Positions 11,322 to 21,550 are shown, counted from the stretch's first letter. The stretch is 24,285 bases of DNA from Utricularia gibba (GCA_002189035.1 NEEC01000323.1:1-24285), one strand, 5' to 3'. Notes: a model not told the origin generated them from the sequence alone. Program-made: numbers and translations.

Positions 11322-12255
11322 CACGTGCACCCCACATGATTTTTTAACAACATTACTTTATACATTGAGGGGCGGTCTTGGGGGGCACTTGGAACCGGAA
11401 AAAGATCAGCTTAGGCCTTGGCCCAAAGTAAGTTGTAGCCCGGCAAAGAAAGTGATGTATTTATTATCGTTCGGTTTTCGGTGTTGCCTACATGGTTTTT
11501 CAAGGAACAGCTTCTCGTTTGTGGCGGCCAGTCTCGCTGGGAACTTGGTCCTTGACCCCGATTCTGTATGGCTCATGAGGTCAACTGGATGCAAATCGAT
11601 TAAAAAAAATGATGCATTTGTTTAAATTATGATGTCACGTGCACCCCACATGATTTTTTCAACATACTTTATACATGAGGAGGCGGTCTTGGGGGCACTT
11701 GGAACCGGAAAAAGATCAGCTTAGGCCTTGGCCCAAAGTAGTTGTAGTCCGGCAAATAAAGTGATGTATTTATTATCGTTCGGTTTTCGGGGGCTGCCTA
11801 CATGGTTTTTCAAGGAACCGCTTCTCGTTTTGTGGCGGCCAGTCTCGCTGGGAACTTGGTCCTTGACCCGATTCTGTATGGCTCATGAGGTCAACTGGAT
11901 GCAAATCGATTAAAAAAAATGATGCATTTGTTTAAATTACGATGTCACGTGCACCCCACATGATTTTTTCAACAACTTACTTTATACTGAGGAGGCGGTC
12001 TTGGGGGCACTTGGAACCGGAAAAAGTCAGCTTAGGCCTTGGCCCAAAGTAAGTTGTAGCCCGGCAAAGAAAGTGATGTATTTATTAACGTTCGGTTTTC
12101 GGTGTTGCCTACATGGTTTTTAAGGAACAGCTTCTCGTTTTGTGGCGGCCAGTCTCGCTAGGAACTTGGTCCGGGCCCGCGATTCTTTATGGCTCATGAG
12201 GACAAAAGGATGCAAATCGATGAATACAATGTTGCATTTGTTTAAATTGCGATAT
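11322..12255 (+). repeat. Higher-order block 7: C-D''-A'', last mixed block before the B run
   Basis: Unit starts are 11322 (C, linker start TTAACAACATTAC with extra T and CATTGAGGGG), 11636 (D'', TTCAACATAC linker start and ACGATGTC tail) and 11946 (A'', GTCAGC linker, CTAGGAAC before the tail, GATATC at the end). The D''-A'' pair is the same as at 5469-6074 and 8545-9168. The block ends at the junction with a pure B run at 12256. Confidence 0.8.
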
Positions 12256-14433
12256 CACGTGCACCCCACGATTTTTTCAACAACTTACTTTATACTTGAG
12301 CAGGCGGTCTTTGGGTGCACCTGGAACGGGACAAAGGTAAGGTTTGGCTTGCACCGAGAGTTAGTTGTAGTCCGGCAAATAAAGTGATGTATTTATTATC
12401 GTTCGGTTTTCGGGGGCTGCCTACATGGTTTTTGAAGGAACAGCTTCTCGTTTTGTGGCGGCCAGTCTCGCTGGGAACTTGGTCCTTGACCCCGATTCTG
12501 TATGGCTCATGAGGTCAACTGGATGCAAATCGATTAAAAAAAATGATGCATTTTTTAAATTATGATGTCACGTGCCCCCACATGATTTTTTCACAACTTA
12601 CTTTATACTTGAGCAGGCGGTCTTTGGGTGCACCTGGAACGGGACAAAGGTAATGTTTGGCTTGCACCGAGAGTTAGTTGTAGTCCGGCAAATAAAGTGA
12701 TGTATTTATTATCGTTCGGTTTTCGGGGGCTGCCTACATGGTTTTTCAAGGAACCGCTTCTCGTTTTGTGGCGGCCAGTCTCGCTGGGAACTTGGTCCTT
12801 GACCCCGATTCTGTATGGCTCATGAGGTCAACTGGATGCAAATCGATTAAAAAAAATGATGCATTTCTTTAAATTATGATGTCACGTGCACCCCACATGA
12901 TTTTTTCAACAACTTACTTTATACTTGAGCAGGCGGTCTTTGGGTGCACCTGGAACGGACAAAGGTAGGTTTGGCTTGCACGAGAGTTAGTTGTAGTCCG
13001 GCAAATAAAGTGATGTATTTATTATCGTTCGGTTTTCGGGGGCTGCCTACATGGTTTTTCAAGGAACGCTTCTCGTTTTGTGGCGGCCAGTCTCGCTGGG
13101 AACTTGTCCTTGACCCGATTCTGTATGGCTCATGAGGTCAACTGGATGCAAATCGATTAAAAAAAATGATGCATTTGTTTAAATTATGATGTCACGTGCA
13201 CCCCACATGATTTTTTCAACAACTTACTTTATACTTGAGCAGGCGGTCTTTGGGTGCACTGGAACGGGACAAAGGTAAGGTTTGGCTTGCACCGAGAGTT
13301 AGTTGTAGTCCGGCAAATAAAGTGATGTATTTATTATCGTTCGGTTTTCGGGGGCTGCCTACATGGTTTTTCAAGGAACAGCTTCTCGTTTTGTGGCGGC
13401 CAGTCTCGCTGGGAACTTGGTCCTTGACCCCGATTCTGTATGGCTCATGAGGTCAACTGGATGCAAATCGATTAAAAAAAAATGATGCATTTGTTTAAAT
13501 TATGATGTCACGTGCACCCCACATGATTTTTTCAACAACTTACTTTATACTTGAGCAGGCGGTCTTTGGGTGCACTGGAACGGGAAAAAGGTAAGTTTGG
13601 CTTGCCCGAGAGTAGTTGTAGTCCGGCAAATAAAGTGATGTATTTATTATCGTTCGGTTTTCGGGGGTGCCTACATGGTTTTTCAAGGAACCGCTTCTCG
13701 TTTTGTGGCGGCCAGTCTCGCTGGAACTTGGTCCTTGACCCCGATTCTGTATGGCTCATGAGGTCAACTGGATGCAAATCGATTAAAAAAAATGATGCAT
13801 TTGTTTAAATTATGATGTCACGTGCACCCCACATGATTTTTTCAACAACTTACTTTATACTTGAGCAGGGGTCTTGGGTGCACTGGAACGGGAAAAGGTA
13901 AGTTTGGGCCCGAAGTAAGTTGTAGTCCGGCAAATAAAGTGATGTATTTATTATCGTTCGGTTTTCGGGGTGCCTACATGGTTTTTCAAGGAACAGCTTC
14001 TCGTTTTGTGGCGGCCAGTCTCGCTGGGAACTTGGTCCTTGACCCGATTCTGTATGGCTCATGAGGTCAACTGGATGCAAATCGATTAAAAAAAATGATG
14101 CATTTGTTTAAATTATGATGTCACGTGCACCCCACATGATTTTTTAACAACTTACTTTATACTTGAGCAGGCGGTCTTTGGGTGCACCTGGAACGGGACA
14201 AAGGTAAGTTTGGCTTGCACCGAGAGTTAGTTGTAGTCCGGCAAATAAAGTGATGTATTTATTATCGTTCGGTTTTCGGGGCTGCTACATGGTTTTTCAA
14301 GGAACAGCTTCTCGTTTTGTGGCGGCCAGTCTCGCTGGGAACTTGGTCCTTGACCCCGATTCTGTATGGCTCATGAGGTCAACTGGATGCAAATCGATTA
14401 AAAAAAATGATGCATTTGTTTAAATTATGATGT
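12256..14433 (+). repeat. Homogeneous B-type sub-array, seven units
   Basis: Unit starts are 12256, 12569, 12883, 13193, 13509, 13819 and 14122. All have the B linker (TTGAGCAGG) and the B tail (CTGTATGG, CGATTAAA, ATGATGTC). They differ mainly at AACCGC versus AACAGC, at the length of the G run before CTGCC, and in the GGTAAGGTTTGG region. The units at 13509 and 13819 share GGGAAAAAGG or GGGAAAAGG in place of GGGACAAAGG, a local variant also seen at 15674 and 15984. The unit at 12569 starts CACGTGCCCCCAC rather than CACGTGCACCCCAC. Confidence 0.88.
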
Positions 14434-15359
14434 CACGTGCACCCCACATGATTTTTTTAACAACTACTTTATACTTGAGAGGCGGTCTTGGGGGGCACTT
14501 GGAACCGGAAAAAGATCAGCTTAGGCTTGGCCAAAGTAAGTTGTAGCCGGCAAAGAAAGTGATGTATTTATTAACGTTCGGTTTTCGGTGTTGCCTACAT
14601 GGTTTTTCAAGGAACAGCTTCTCGTTTTGTGGCGGCCAGTCTCGCTGGAACTTGGTCCGGGCCCCGATTCTTTATGGCTCATGAGGACAAAAGGATGCAA
14701 ATCGATGAAAACAATGTTGCATTTGTTTAAATTGCGATATCACGTGCACCCCACATGATTTTTTCAACAACTTACTTTATACTTGAGCAGGCGGTCTTGG
14801 GGGGCACTTGGAACGGGAAAAATCAGTTAGGGCTTGCCCAAAGTTAGTTGTAGTCCGGCAAATAAAGTGATGTATTTATTATCGTTCGGTTTTCGGGGCT
14901 GCCTACATGGTTTTTCAAGGAACCGCTTCTCGTTTTGTGGCGGCCAGTCTCGCTGGGAACTTGGTCCTTGACCCGATTCTGTATGGCTCATGAGGTCAAC
15001 TGGATGCAAATCGATTAAAAAAAATGATGCATTTGTTTAAATTACGATGTCACGTGCACCCCACATGATTTTTTTCAACAACTTACTTTATACATGAGGA
15101 GGCGGTCTTGGGGGGCACTTGGAACGGAAAAAGTCAGCTTAGGCTTGGCCAAAAGTAAGTTGTAGCCGGCAAAGAAAGTGATGTATTTATTAACGTTCGG
15201 TTTTCGGTGTTGCCTACATGGTTTTTCAAGGAACAGCTTCTCGTTTTGTGGCGGCCAGTCTCGCTAGGAACTTGGTCCGGGCCCCGATTCTTTATGGCTC
15301 ATGAGGTCAAAAGGATGCAAATCGATGAAAAAATGTTGCATTTGTTTAAATTGCGATAT
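14434..15359 (+). repeat. A-D''-A'' trimer island inside the B sub-array
   Basis: Unit starts are 14434 (A), 14741 (D''-like, with a hybrid linker and ACGATGTC tail) and 15051 (A'', GTCAGC linker, CTAGGAAC, GATATC end). These are the only A-family units right of 12255. Their order matches the trimer at 5159-6074. The linker of the middle unit begins as B (TTGAGCAGG) and continues as A (GGGGGGCACTTGG, ATCAG), so an exchange point lies inside it. The island is flanked on both sides by B units in the same orientation. Confidence 0.85.
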
Positions 15360-17228
15360 CACGTGCACCCCACATGATTTTTTCAACAACTTACTTTATA
15401 CTTGAGCAGGCGGTCTTTGGGTGCACCTGGAACGGGACAAAGGTAAGGTTTGGCTTGCACCGAGAGTTAGTTGTAGTCCGGCAAATAAAGTGATGTATTT
15501 ATTATCGTTCGGTTTTCGGGGGCTGCCTACATGGTTTTTCAAGGAACGCTTCTCGTTTTGTGGCGGCCAGTCTCGCTGGGAACTTGGTCCTTGACCCGAT
15601 TCTGTATGGCTCATGAGGTCAACTGGATGCAAATCGATTAAAAAAAATGATGCATTTGTTTAAATTATGATGTCACGTGCACCCCACATGATTTTTTCAA
15701 CAACTTACTTTATACTTGAGCAGGCGGTCTTGGGTGCACTGGAACGGGAAAAAGGTAAGTTTGGCTTGGCCGAAGTTAAGTTGTAGCCGGCAAATAAAAG
15801 TGATGTATTTATTATCGTTCGGTTTTCGGGGTTGCCTACATGGTTTTTCAAGGAACCGCTTCTCGTTTTGTGGCGGCCAGTCTCGCTGGGAACTTGGTCC
15901 TTGACCCGATTCTGTATGGCTCATGAGGTCAACTGGATGCAAATCGATTAAAAAAAATGATGCATTTGTTTAAATTATGATGTCACGTGCACCACATGAT
16001 TTTTTTCAACAACTTACTTTATACTTGAGCAGGCGGTCTTGGGTGCACTGGAACGGGAAAAAGGTAAGTTTGGCTTGCCCGAGAGTAGTTGTAGTCCGGC
16101 AAATAAAGTGATGTATTTATTATCGTTCGGTTTTCGGGGTGCCTACATGGTTTTTCAAGGAACAGCTTCTCGTTTTGTGGCGGCCAGTCTCGCTGGGAAC
16201 TTGGTCCTTGACCCGATTCTGTATGGCTCATGAGGTCAACTGGATGCAAATCGATTAAAAAAATGATGCATTTGTTTAAATTATGATGTCACGTGCACCC
16301 CACATGATTTTTTCAACAACTTACTTTATACTTGAGCAGGCGGTCTTTGGGTGCACCTGGAACGGGACAAAGGTAAGTTTGGCTTGCACCGAGAGTTAGT
16401 TGTAGTCCGGCAAATAAAGTGATGTATTTATTATCGTTCGGTTTTCGGGGGGCCTACATGGTTTTTCAAGGAACCGCTTCTCGTTTTGTGGCGGCCAGTC
16501 TCGCTGGGAACTTGGTCCTTGACCCGATTCTGTATGGCTCATGAGGTCAACTGGATGCAAATCGATTAAAAAAAAATGATGCATTTGTTTAAATTATGAT
16601 GTCACGTGCACCCACATGATTTTTTTCAACAACTTACTTTATACTTGAGCAGGCGGTCTTTGGGTGCACCTGGAACGGGACAAAGGTAAGTTTGGCTTGC
16701 ACCGAGAGTTAGTTGTAGTCCGGCAAATAAAGTGATGTATTTATTATCGTTCGGTTTTCGGGGCTGCCTACATGGTTTTTCAAGGAACAGCTTCTCGTTT
16801 TGTGGCGGCCAGTCTCGCTGGGAACTTGGTCCTTGACCCCGATTCTGTATGGCTCATGAGGTCAACTGGATGCAAATCGATTAAAAAAAATGATGCATTT
16901 GTTTAAATTATGATGTCACGTGCACCCCACATGATTTTTTCAACAACTTACTTTATACTTGAGCAGGCGGTCTTTGGGTGCACTGGAACGGGACAAAGGT
17001 AAGTTTGGCTTGCACGAGAGTTAGTTGTAGTCCGGCAAATAAAGTGATGTATTTATTATCGTTCGGTTTTCGGGGGCTGCCTACATGGTTTTTCAAGGAA
17101 CCGCTTCTCGTTTTGTGGCGGCCAGTCTCGCTGGGAACTTGGTCCTTGACCCGATTCTGTATGGCTCATGAGGTCAACTGGATGCAAATCGATTAAAAAA
17201 AATGATGCATTTGTTTAAATTATGATGT

Positions 17229-17527
17229 CACGTGCACCCCACATGATTTTTTCAACAACTTACTTTATACTTGAGCAGGCGGTCTTTGGGTGCACTGGAA
17301 CGGACAAAGGTAAGTTTGGCTTGGCCGAAGTTAGTTGTAGCCCGGCAAATAAAGTGATGTATTTATTATCGTTCGGTTTTCGGTGTTGCCTACATGGTTT
17401 TTCAAGGAACCGCTTCTCGTTTTGTGGCGGCCAGTCTCGCTGGAACTTGGTCCCCCCCGATTCTGTATGGCTCATGAGGACTGATGCAAATTTAAAAAAA
17501 ATGATGCATTTGTTTAAATTATGATGT
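17229..17527 (+). repeat. Mosaic and internally deleted B monomer (299 bp)
   Basis: The unit has a B linker followed by CCCGGCAAATAAAG (first bases A-like), TTATCG, GTGTTGCC (A-like), AACCGC (B) and a shortened GGTCCCCCCCGATT. In the tail, GAGGACTGATGCAAATTTAAA replaces the normal GAGGTCAACTGG and AATCGATTAAA, so the ATCGAT palindrome is lost. It is the only unit in the window where I see this loss. Confidence 0.75.
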
Positions 17528-17841
17528 CACGTGCACCCCACATGATTTTTTCAACAACTTACTTTATACTTGAGCAGGCGGTCTTTGGGTGCACTGGAAC
17601 GGGACAAAGGTAAGTTTGGCTTGCACCGAGAGTTAGTTGTAGTCCGGCAAATAAAGTGATGTATTTATTATCGTTCGGTTTTCGGGGGCTGCCTACATGG
17701 TTTTTCAAGGAACCGCTTCTCGTTTTGTGGCGGCCAGTCTCGCTGGGAACTTGGTCCTTGACCCCGATTCTGTATGGCTCATGAGGTCAACTGGATGCAA
17801 ATCGATTAAAAAAAATGATGCATTTGTTTAAATTATGATGT

Positions 17842-18138
17842 CACGTGCACCCCACATGATTTTTTCAACAACTTACTTTATACTTGAGCAGGCTCTTTGG
17901 AAACGGGACAAAGGTAAGTTTGGCTTGCACGAGAGTTAGTTGTAGTCCGGCAAATAAAGTGATGTATTTATTATCGTTCGGTTTTCGGGTGCCTACATGG
18001 TTTTTTCAAGGAACAGCTTCTCGTTTTGGCGGCCAGTCTCGCTGGGAACTTGGTCCTTGACCCGATTCTGTATGGCTCATGAGGTCAACTGGATGCAAAT
18101 CGATTAAAAAAATGATGCATTTGTTTAAATTATGATGT
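17842..18138 (+). repeat. Internally deleted B monomer (297 bp)
   Basis: The linker reads GAGCAGGCTCTTTGGAAACG, missing parts of the usual GGCGGTCTTTGGG and GTGCACTGG segments. The core lost bases in the G run (CGGGTGCC), and TTTTGGCGG replaces TTTTGTGGCGG. It ties with the unit at 5778 as the shortest complete unit. The flanking units at 17528 and 18139 do not share the linker deletion. Confidence 0.75.
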
Positions 18139-18443
18139 CACGTGCACCCACATGATTTTTTCAACAACTTACTTTATACTTGAGCAGGCGGTCTTGGGTG
18201 CACTGGAACGGGACAAAGGTAAGTTTGGCTTGCACCGAGAGTTAGTTGTAGTCCGGCAAATAAAGTGATGTATTTATTATCGTTCGGTTTTCGGTGTTGC
18301 CTACATGGTTTTTCAAGGAACCGCTTCTCGTTTTGTGGCGGCCAGTCTCGCTGGAACTTGGTCCCCCCGATTCTTTATGGCTCATGAGGTCAACTGGATG
18401 CAAATCGATTAAAAAAATGATGCATTTGTTTAAATTATGATGT
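18139..18443 (+). repeat. Mosaic B monomer with A-like core patch and half A tail
   Basis: The linker is B. The core has GTGTTGCC (A-like) followed by AACCGC (B). The tail begins A-like (GGTCCCCCCGATTCTTTATGG) and returns to B after CTCATGAGG (TCAACTGG, CGATTAAA, ATGATGTC). The unit at 20309-20610 shows the same arrangement, with GGTTGCC and CTTTATGG followed by TCAACTGG. The type switch falls at or beside the CTCATGAG palindrome in both. Confidence 0.75.
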
Positions 18444-20308
18444 CACGTGCACCCCACATGATTTTTTCAACAACTTACTTTATACTTGAGCAGGCGGTCT
18501 TTGGGTGCACCTGGAACGGGACAAAGGTAAGTTTGGCTTGCACCGAGAGTTAGTTGTAGTCCGGCAAATAAAGTGATGTATTTATTATCGTTCGGTTTTC
18601 GGGGGCTGCCTACATGGTTTTTCAAGGAACCGCTTCTCGTTTTGTGGCGGCCAGTCTCGCTGGAACTTGGTCCTTGACCCCGATTCTGTATGGCTCATGA
18701 GGTCAACTGGATGCAAATCGATTAAAAAAATGATGCATTTGTTTAAATTTATGATGTCACGTGCACCCCACATGATTTTTTCAACAACTTACTTTATACT
18801 TGAGCAGGCGGTCTTTGGGTGCACTGGAACGGGACAAAGGTAATGTTTGGCTTGCACCGAGAGTTAGTTGTAGTCCGGCAAATAAAGTGATGTATTTATT
18901 ATCGTTCGGTTTTCGGGGGCTGCCTACATGGTTTTTCAAGGAACCGCTTCTCGTTTTGTGGCGGCCAGTCTCGCTGGGAACTTGGTCCTTGACCCGATTC
19001 TGTATGGCTCATGAGGTCAACTGGATGCAAATCGATTAAAAAAATGATGCATTTGTTTAAATTATGATGTCACGTGCACCCACATGATTTTTTCAACAAC
19101 TTACTTTATACTTGAGCAGGCGGTCTTGGGTGCACCTGGAACGGGACAAAGGTAAGTTTGGCTTGCCCGAGAGTTAGTTGTAGTCCGGCAAATAAAGTGA
19201 TGTATTTATTATCGTTCGGTTTTCGGGGTGCCTACATGGTTTTTCAAGGAACCGCTTCTCGTTTTGTGGCGGCCAGTCTCGCTGGGAACTTGGTCCTTGA
19301 CCCGATTCTGTATGGCTCATGAGGTCAACTGGATGCAAATCGATTAAAAAAAATGATGCATTTGTTTAAATTATGATGTCACGTGCACCCACATGATTTT
19401 TTCAACAACTTACTTTATACTTGAGCAGGCGGTCTTTGGGTGCACCTGGAACGGGACAAAGGTAATTTTGGCTTGCACCGAGAGTTAGTTGTAGTCCGGC
19501 AAATAAAGTGATGTATTTATTATCGTTCGGTTTTCGGGTTGCCTACATGGTTTTTCAAGGAACCTTCTCGTTTTGTGGCGGCCAGTCTCGCTGGAACTTG
19601 GTCCTTGACGATTCTGTATGGCTCATGAGGTCAACTGGATGCAAATCGATTAAAAAAATGATGCATTTGTTTAAATTATGATGTCACGTGCACCCCACAT
19701 GATTTTTTCAACAACTTACTTTATACTTGAGCAGGCGGTCTTTGGGTGCACCTGGAACGGGACAAAGGTAAGTTTGGCTTGCACCGAGAGTTAGTTGTAG
19801 TCCGGCAAATAAAGTGATGTATTTATTATCGTTCGGTTTTCGGGGTGCCTACATGGTTTTTCAAGGAACCGCTTCTCGTTTTGTGGCGGCCAGTCTCGCT
19901 GGGAACTTGGTCCTTGACCCCGATTCTGTATGGCTCATGAGGTCAACTGGATGCAAATCGATTAAAAAAAATGATGCATTTGTTTAAATTATGATGTCAC
20001 GTGCACCCACATGATTTTTTCAACAACTTACTTTATACTTGAGCAGGCGGTCTTTGGGTGCACTGGAACGGGACAAAGGTAAGTTTGGCTTGCACCGAGA
20101 GTTAGTTGTAGTCCGGCAAATAAAGTGATGTATTTATTATCGTTCGGTTTTCGGGGCTGCCTACATGGTTTTTCAAGGAACAGCTTCTCGTTTTGTGGCG
20201 GCCAGTCTCGCTGGGAACTTGGTCCTTGACCCCGATTCTGTATGGCTCATGAGGTCAACTGGATGCAAATCGATTAAAAAAATGATGCATTTGTTTAAAT
20301 TATGATGT

Positions 20309-20610
20309 CACGTGCACCCACATGATTTTTTTCAACAACTTACTTTATACTTGAGCAGGCGGTCTTTGGGTGCACCTGGAACGGACAAAGGTAGTTTGGC
20401 TTGCACCGAGAGTTAGTTGTAGTCCGGCAAATAAAGTGATGTATTTATTATCGTTCGGTTTTCGGGTTGCCTACATGGTTTTTCAAGGAACGCTTCTCGT
20501 TTTGTGGCGGCCAGTCTCGCTGGAACTTGGTCCCCGATTCTTTATGGCTCATGAGGTCAACTGGATGCAAATCGATTAAAAAAATGATGCATTTGTTTAA
20601 ATTATGATGT
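20309..20610 (+). repeat. Mosaic B monomer with half A tail (302 bp)
   Basis: It has a B linker (CACCTGG, ACGGACAAAGGTAG), a core with GGGTTGCC and AACGC, then GGTCCCCGATTCTTTATGG (A-like tail start). After CTCATGAGG it returns to B. It resembles the mosaic unit at 18139, about 2.2 kb to the left. The two may descend from one recombinant copy (inference). Confidence 0.7.
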
Positions 20611-21169
20611 CACGTGCACCCACATGATTTTTTCAACAACTTACTTTATACTTGAGCAGGCGGTCTTTGGTGCACCTGGAACGGGACAAAGGTAATGTTT
20701 GGCTTGCACCGAGAGTTAGTTGTAGTCCGGCAAATAAAGTGATGTATTTATTATCGTTCGGTTTTCGGGGCTGCCTACATGGTTTTTCAAGGAACAGCTT
20801 CTCGTTTTGTGGCGGCCAGTCTCGCTGGGAACTTGGTCCTTGACCCCGATTCTGTATGGCTCATGAGGTCAACTGGATGCAAATCGATTAAAAAAAATGA
20901 TGCATTTGTTTAAATTATGATGTCACGTGCACCCACATGATTTTTTCAACAACTTACTTTATACTTGAGCAGGCGGTCTTTGGGTGCACTGGAACGGGAC
21001 AAAGGTAATGTTTGGCTTGCACCGAGAGTTAGTTGTAGTCCGGCAAATAAAGTGATGTATTTATTATCGTTCGGTTTTCGGGGGCTGCCTACATGGTTTT
21101 TCAAGGAACGCTTCTCGTTTTGGGCGGCCAGTCTCGCTGGGAACTTGGTCCTTGACCGATTCTGTATGG

Positions 21170-21242
21170 CTCATGAGGTCAACTGGATGCAAATCGATTA
21201 AAAAAAATGATGCATTTGTTTAAATTATGATGTCACGTGCAC
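21170..21242. other. Palindrome-dense segment of the monomer (example in one B unit)
   Basis: Within 73 bases there are six perfect palindromes: CTCATGAG (21170-21177), AATCGATT (21192-21199), ATGCAT (21210-21215), TTTAAA (21219-21224), CACGTG (21234-21239) and GTGCAC (21237-21242, overlapping the previous one). An eight-base A run lies at 21200-21207 and the octamer ATGCAAAT at 21187-21194. The same set recurs in almost every unit. A tails add GATATC overlapping CACGTG but change AATCGATT to ATCGATG. Whether proteins bind here is not shown by the sequence. Confidence 0.8.
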
Positions 21243-21550
21243 CCCACATGATTTTTTTCAACAACTTACTTTATACTTGAGCAGGCGGTCTTTGGGTGCA
21301 CCTGGAACGGGACAAAGGTAATGTTTGGCTTGCACCGAGAGTTAGTTGTAGTCCGGCAAATAAAGTGATGTATTTATTATCGTTCGGTTTTCGGGGGCTG
21401 CCTACATGGTTTTTCAAGGAACCGCTTCTCGTTTTGTGGCGGCCAGTCTCGCTGGGAACTTGGTCCTTGACCCCGATTCTGTATGGCTCATGAGGTCAAC
21501 TGGATGCAAATCGATTAAAAAAAATGATGCATTTGTTTAAATTATGATGT
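21234..21550 (+). repeat. Reference type B monomer (317 bp, longest unit)
   Basis: The longest complete unit and close to an undeleted B form. It shows CACGTGCACCCCACATG, TTCAACAACTTAC, TTGAGCAGGCGG, GTGCACCTGG, ACGGGACAAAGGTAATG, CACCGAGAGTTAG, TCCGGCAAATAAAG, TTATCGTTCGG, GGGGGCTGCC and AACCGC. The tail has CTTGACCCCGATTCTG, TCAACTGG, CGATTAAAAAAAATG and ATGATGT. Most other B units can be derived from it by one or a few small deletions. It is the best single template to use as a query for this family. Confidence 0.88.
21401..21466 (+). other. Type-independent conserved core of the monomer (example in one B unit)
   Basis: From CCTACATGG through TTTTTCAAGGAAC, CTTCTCGTTTTGTGGCGG and CCAGTCTCGCTGG to CTTGGTCC, all types A, B, C and D agree except at the AACAGC/AACCGC position, GGAAC/GGGAAC and small deletions. 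It includes the short inverted repeat CCAG-TCTCG-CTGG. In contrast, the linker and tail differ strongly between types. The block may be under sequence constraint or may simply be the region most often exchanged between types. The sequence alone does not decide. Confidence 0.7.

Larger units (their letters stand above)
1..12255 (+). repeat. Mixed-type, higher-order-repeat domain of the array
   Basis: About 40 units (U0-U39) in which types A, B, C and D alternate rather than run in blocks of one kind. Reading from each C unit, the order is D A B / C D A B A B / C D A B A B / C D A D'' A'' B hybrid / C D A B / C C D'' A'' B / C C'' A B B B / C D'' A''. Types were called by eye from fixed markers: linker ATGAGGAGG versus TTGAGCAGG, GGCAAAG versus GGCAAAT, TTAACG versus TTATCG, GTGTTGCC versus GGGGCTGCC, CTTTATGG versus CTGTATGG, and GCGATATC versus ATGATGTC. 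The ordered alternation is what unequal exchange of multi-unit segments produces. The later blocks vary in length, so the higher-order unit is regular only in the first two full blocks. Confidence 0.85.

Noticed and set aside
17460-17515. CTGATGC stretch in the unit at 17229 as a ribozyme or new motif
   Set aside because: It arises from a deletion that joins GAGGACTG to ATGCAAAT. It occurs in one unit only and has no conserved partner.
21387-21404. CENP-B-box-like sequence at GTTCGGTTTTCGGGG
   Set aside because: Against the pattern TTCG-N4-A-N2-CGGG it matches 7 of 9 key positions (A and the first C of CGGG are wrong). Shifting to use the real CGGG breaks the spacing. This is not enough to call.
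21476-21494. tRNA A-box-like TGGCTCATGAGG and B-box-like GTTCGG, suggesting a tRNA-derived SINE or RNA polymerase III unit
   Set aside because: The B-box-like motif lies upstream of the A-box-like motif within a unit, and the next one downstream is over 200 bases away. There is no cloverleaf, and the array lacks the dispersed arrangement and target duplications of SINEs.
21460-21500. Possible hammerhead ribozyme, as found in several animal satellites of similar length
   Set aside because: The required CTGATGA core with a following GAAA and cleavage triplet is absent from the consensus on both strands. The nearest match is CTCATGAG, which has a mismatch at a core position and no matching partner segments.
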